IMG/VR virus record: IMGVR_UViG_3300021373_001348
Coordinates: 1 to 33,096 of that record
DNA: 33,096 bases
Strand: one strand, 5' to 3'
Source of the DNA: a virus
In this document: one piece after another, positions 30,645-33,096 of the stretch
How positions within the stretch are numbered: the stretch's first letter is position 1
Layout: the number at the start of each line of letters is the position of its first letter
Position numbers and translations under genes: made by a program
Notes under the pieces: generated by a model
Seen by the model: the letters and a program-made list of their open reading frames with translations, nothing else
What the model was told of the DNA's origin: nothing
The model's database searches: none

Positions 30645-31515
30645 AACGATTATATCCTGACAGTTGTAGTATCCTATTCATCTGTTTATCTGCTAAACTT
30701 TCTGTTTGCGTGAGCTCACTTGGAACGCCGATATCTTTTACTGTTCCGTTTTTAGCAAAACTAGTTTTAATTTTTTCTACTTCATCTGCAGGTAAATTCT
30801 TTTCTACGGCTGCTAGTAAACTTTCAAAACTGTTTAAATCTTTAGCACTATCTAGTCCTAGTGCTTTAGCAATTTGATCTGGATTTTTAATTGGCTTTTG
30901 TATTGGTGTGTCAATGTTCTTTTTAGTATACCCTTTACCGTCTTTGCGTTGTGCTGGTACACGTTTAATTCTTACAAGTCCTTCTGTAGGGCTCCATATC
31001 CAACGTTCTATTTCTGCTGGACGTCCGTCGTCGATTGTTTCGCCTGATGCTCTGCTGTCACGTATGGCTGCAATGGTAGCAATCATTAAATTGCGGAATA
31101 CACCTTTATACTTTGACTCTTTGTCACTAGGTGAATGATAATATGTTTTCATCCATTCAGGGTCGCCTGGCATAAAGTCTACTTGTACATATCCTGTACG
31201 CGGCTTAGTTGTTTGTTTGCTTTCGTCGTAGCCTTCAATTTTAACTTTTGTCATTATGACTGAACTTTTAGCAATATCCATAATTAAAGGACACGCTTCA
31301 ATTTTTTTAACTAGCTCTGGAATTTTGTCTGCATCAACTTGTATTGCAACATCAATATCTCCACTAAATTCTTTTTTACCAACACTGCCAAGAACATTAT
31401 TTTTTAAGTCTATGCCTAAATGCTTTTCTAATGCATCTAATGTAGGATTGATTTCGTCTATGTGAATTGGTCCTACACCAGGCATTGATCCGCCTTCAAA
31501 AAGTTTATTGGTCAT
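30634..31515 (-). CDS. Pol-beta-type nucleotidyltransferase-like protein
   Basis: A 293-residue protein from the ATG at 31513-31515 (a longer TTG reading is possible). GSVGKKEFSGDIDVAIQVD at about 44-62 fits the nucleotidyltransferase signature G-S...D-x-D, and a third acidic residue may be in VQVDFMPGDPEW. The C-terminal half is helical and basic. Members add or transfer nucleotides to nucleic acids or proteins. Its overlap with the ligase-like gene suggests a pair that processes and seals ends. It overlaps the upstream gene by 11 nt. Confidence 0.75.
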   Translation of the reverse strand: MTNKLFEGGSMPGVGPIHIDEINPTLDALEKHLGIDLKNNVLGSVGKKEFSGDIDVAIQVDADKIPELVKKIEACPLIMDIAKSSVIMTKVKIEGYDESKQTTKPRTGYVQVDFMPGDPEWMKTYYHSPSDKESKYKGVFRNLMIATIAAIRDSRASGETIDDGRPAEIERWIWSPTEGLVRIKRVPAQRKDGKGYTKKNIDTPIQKPIKNPDQIAKALGLDSAKDLNSFESLLAAVEKNLPADEVEKIKTSFAKNGTVKDIGVPSELTQTESLADKQMNRILQLSGYNRYEI

Positions 31516-31765
31516 TCTTTTTACTCTCAATTACTTTAGTAATACCACGTTTAAACTTACGTGGGTCTCCGCTTTTAATACTGTTTAAGAAACGTCTTTC
31601 TAATTCGCCAGCAGTGTTTTCATCGTAGGTATTACCAATTCTATTAAGCAAGTTAATAGCACTTTCAATAATATTGTTTGCTGTAGTTTCAATTAAAAGA
31701 TCATTGTCCTGGGAACGACCCAAGTTATTCAATTCATCTAATATACTTCTAGTACGTTTCTTCAT
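31505..31765 (-). CDS. Small helical protein heading the late block
   Basis: An 86-residue helical protein (MKKRTRSILDELNNLGRSQD start; TANNIIESAINLLNRIGNTY middle), not recognised. Its opening ends in an L-D-E site, so it may belong to the CTS-like set. It is the first gene after the late octamer at 31786-31793. Confidence 0.65.
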   Translation of the reverse strand: MKKRTRSILDELNNLGRSQDNDLLIETTANNIIESAINLLNRIGNTYDENTAGELERRFLNSIKSGDPRKFKRGITKVIESKKNDQ

Positions 31766-31785
31766 CGTTTAATGCTCCGTTATTG

Positions 31786-31793
31786 TATTTAGC
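31786..31793 (-). promoter_or_regulatory. Late-type octamer GCTAAATA
   Basis: Minus strand, 21 nt before the start at 31765; back-to-back with a plus-strand late promoter 10 bp away. Confidence 0.6.
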
Positions 31794-31803
31794 GTAGATA
31801 AAC

Positions 31804-31811
31804 TATAAATA
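31804..31811 (+). promoter_or_regulatory. T4-type late promoter TATAAATA, plus strand
   Basis: An exact T4 late octamer, the only one found on the plus strand, 37 nt before the lipase ATG. Confidence 0.7.
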
Positions 31812-31847
31812 TATATATTAAGACACATTACACTAATAGGGGCTAAT

Positions 31848-32618
31848 ATGGGTATTTCAAAAATGACTTTCACTGAGCGTTCTCTGCTGTTTGCAAAACT
31901 TAGTAGTATTGCTTACAATGATAACATCAAAGAAGTAAAAAGTCAAGCAAAGCAATTAGGATTTACAACAGTAGAATTTTATAATAAAGAAGGGGCACAA
32001 GCCTATCGCTTTATGAACAAGAACGATCTTGTCATTGCGTGTCGCGGAACACAACCAAGCGAATTCAACGATATTAGTGCAGACTTAAAAGCATTACCGG
32101 TTGTTGCAGAAACTATATCACGAGTTCATCAAGGGTTTAAGGATGAAGTAGACGAGCTATGGCCTATGGTGTGTGAAGATATATCACGTACTGTTAACAT
32201 AGGTAAAAAGTTATGGATGTGCGGTCATAGTTTAGGAGCCGCAATGGCAACTATTATGGCTAACCGTTGCGAATGTGATACAACATTAAATAATCCGGAA
32301 GAGCTTTATACATATGGTAGCCCACGAGTAGGTTGGCCAACATATGTCAAGAGCTTTGGTACTGTTCATCATAGATGGAAAAACAATAATGACATAGTCA
32401 CAACAGTTCCACTTGTATTAATGGGCTTTAGACATTGTGGTACTGAACATTACTTAAATGCATATGGCAAATATCGTAAACCTACTGGCTGGCAAAGAGT
32501 TAAAGACAAATGTCGCGGCATATGGATGGGTCTAAAACAAGGTAAAATAGATAGCTTTAGTGACCATTCAATGGACGAGTACATTAAGCATTTAACAGAT
32601 CTACAAGAACAAGTTTGA
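31848..32618 (+). CDS. Class 3 lipase
   Basis: A 256-residue alpha/beta hydrolase and the only plus-strand gene. The nucleophile elbow GHSLGAA holds Ser128, the ND-I-V segment after HHRWKNN gives Asp182, and FSDHSMDEYI gives His240, the complete triad of the Lipase_3 family. The early RGTQPSEFNDISADL loop is typical, as is RHCGTEHYLN. It has no signal peptide, so it would meet lipids from the cytoplasm. AGGGG precedes the ATG. It is driven by its own late octamer and converges on prs, overlapping by 18 nt. A role in membrane lipid breakdown at lysis or in lipid remodelling is inference. Confidence 0.9.
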   Translation: MGISKMTFTERSLLFAKLSSIAYNDNIKEVKSQAKQLGFTTVEFYNKEGAQAYRFMNKNDLVIACRGTQPSEFNDISADLKALPVVAETISRVHQGFKDEVDELWPMVCEDISRTVNIGKKLWMCGHSLGAAMATIMANRCECDTTLNNPEELYTYGSPRVGWPTYVKSFGTVHHRWKNNNDIVTTVPLVLMGFRHCGTEHYLNAYGKYRKPTGWQRVKDKCRGIWMGLKQGKIDSFSDHSMDEYIKHLTDLQEQV

Positions 32619-33096
32619 TACTGATTCCTCGTTAGACACACGCCTAATTGCTTCACCAAGTAATTGAGACACGCTTACTTGGCGTGTCTTTTTACAATTC
32701 TTAGGGCAACGATTCTTAATTGTATCTGTTACTACAAGTTCGTCTAGTACACTCTTCTCAACCTTTTGACACGCTTCTCCACTTAGTACACCGTGGGTAA
32801 TATATGCACGAACTGATAGTGCGCCTGCTTTCATAATTGCTTCGGCTGCTTTACATAGTGTTCCGCCTGAGTCAACAATATCATCTACTAGAATAGCGTG
32901 TTTTCCTTCTACATCACCAATCAATGCCATTACTTCACTCTTGCCTGCTTCAGGTCTACGTTTGTCAACAATAGCAATGTCGCCATTAAACATATCAGCA
33001 AACTTACGAGCTCTCACAGCACCGCCCGCATCTGGTGATACAAATACTGTGCCTGCTTGTTCAACATCTGGGTCATCAATAATACCAATAGTGCGT
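32601..33096 (-). CDS. prs: Ribose-phosphate pyrophosphokinase, 5'-truncated by window edge
   Basis: The frame is open to the right edge (165 residues seen). It matches the C-terminal half of bacterial PRPP synthetase: VFVSPDAGGAVRARKFADMF, VDKRRPEAGKSEVMALIGDV, the PRPP-binding loop VDDIVDSGGT, a THGVLSG segment and the end LGEAIRRVSNEESVSNLFL. The enzyme makes PRPP from ribose 5-phosphate and ATP for purine and pyrimidine synthesis. With guaC and nrdA/B it forms a nucleotide-supply set. The stop TAG at 32601-32603 lies within the convergent lipase gene. Confidence 0.96.
   Translation of the reverse strand, partial: RTIGIIDDPDVEQAGTVFVSPDAGGAVRARKFADMFNGDIAIVDKRRPEAGKSEVMALIGDVEGKHAILVDDIVDSGGTLCKAAEAIMKAGALSVRAYITHGVLSGEACQKVEKSVLDELVVTDTIKNRCPKNCKKTRQVSVSQLLGEAIRRVSNEESVSNLFL

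Noticed and set aside
1-33096. Cyanophage origin
   Set aside because: Several genes resemble cyanophage T4-like proteins, but no photosynthesis or carbon-metabolism gene is present and the tmRNA tag is proteobacterial in type; the full genome would settle this.

Overview
The window looks like part of the genome of a T4-like marine myovirus infecting an alphaproteobacterium, most plausibly SAR11/Pelagibacter. The reasons are: compact, AT-rich, almost wholly minus-strand gene order with 1-30 nt overlaps; T4-type late promoter octamers (N[AC]TAAATA) beside sigma70-type TTGACA/TATAAT promoters; a class Ia ribonucleotide reductase with glutaredoxin; large tail-fibre genes; a PAAR spike tip; a phage bS21 ribosomal protein; and a circularly permuted tmRNA gene of the alphaproteobacterial type. 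No photosynthesis gene is seen, which argues against a cyanophage. The host assignment is inference; the two end genes (guaC and prs) run off the window.

Layout, left to right. (1) 1-3731: GMP reductase, a 2OG-Fe(II) oxygenase, ribosomal protein bS21, a small unknown protein and a membrane/coiled-coil protein. (2) 3771-8175: an envelope-directed block of three lipoproteins, a secreted SleB-like cell-wall hydrolase, an unknown protein, a thermonuclease, a two-helix membrane protein and two secreted beta-barrel-like outer-membrane proteins. The two barrel genes each have a terminator. (3) 8303-8659: a permuted tmRNA gene with its own sigma70 promoter and terminator. (4) 8656-9838: small conserved-type phage proteins. 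(5) 9912-16817: PAAR protein, a 2116-residue repetitive fibre protein and a small protein. (6) 16837-20894: Sm-like protein, glutaredoxin, nrdB, nrdA. (7) 20890-23086: a second, beta-helix fibre and its partner. (8) 23074-24670: HNH endonuclease, PD-(D/E)XK nuclease and NifU-like protein behind a perfect consensus sigma70 promoter. (9) 24674-31793: a late block of at least fourteen genes, many with a short N-terminus ending in a [hydrophobic]-x-E site like the T4 capsid-targeting sequence. It includes highly basic paralogues, a ligase-like covalent nucleotidyltransferase and a pol-beta-type nucleotidyltransferase. (10) 31804-33096: a plus-strand class 3 lipase and the end of a PRPP synthetase gene.

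How the parts fit. prs, guaC, nrdA/B and grx supply and rebalance nucleotides. bS21 and tmRNA act on host translation and ribosome rescue. NifU may support iron-sulfur supply. The lipoproteins, barrels, hydrolase and lipase act on the cell envelope or lipids. The CTS-like late block may encode proteins packed into the capsid and delivered with the DNA. The strongest novel items are the phage permuted tmRNA, the lipoprotein/outer-membrane block, the family of CTS-like N-termini with enzymes among them, and a possible -1 frameshift at an A9 run.
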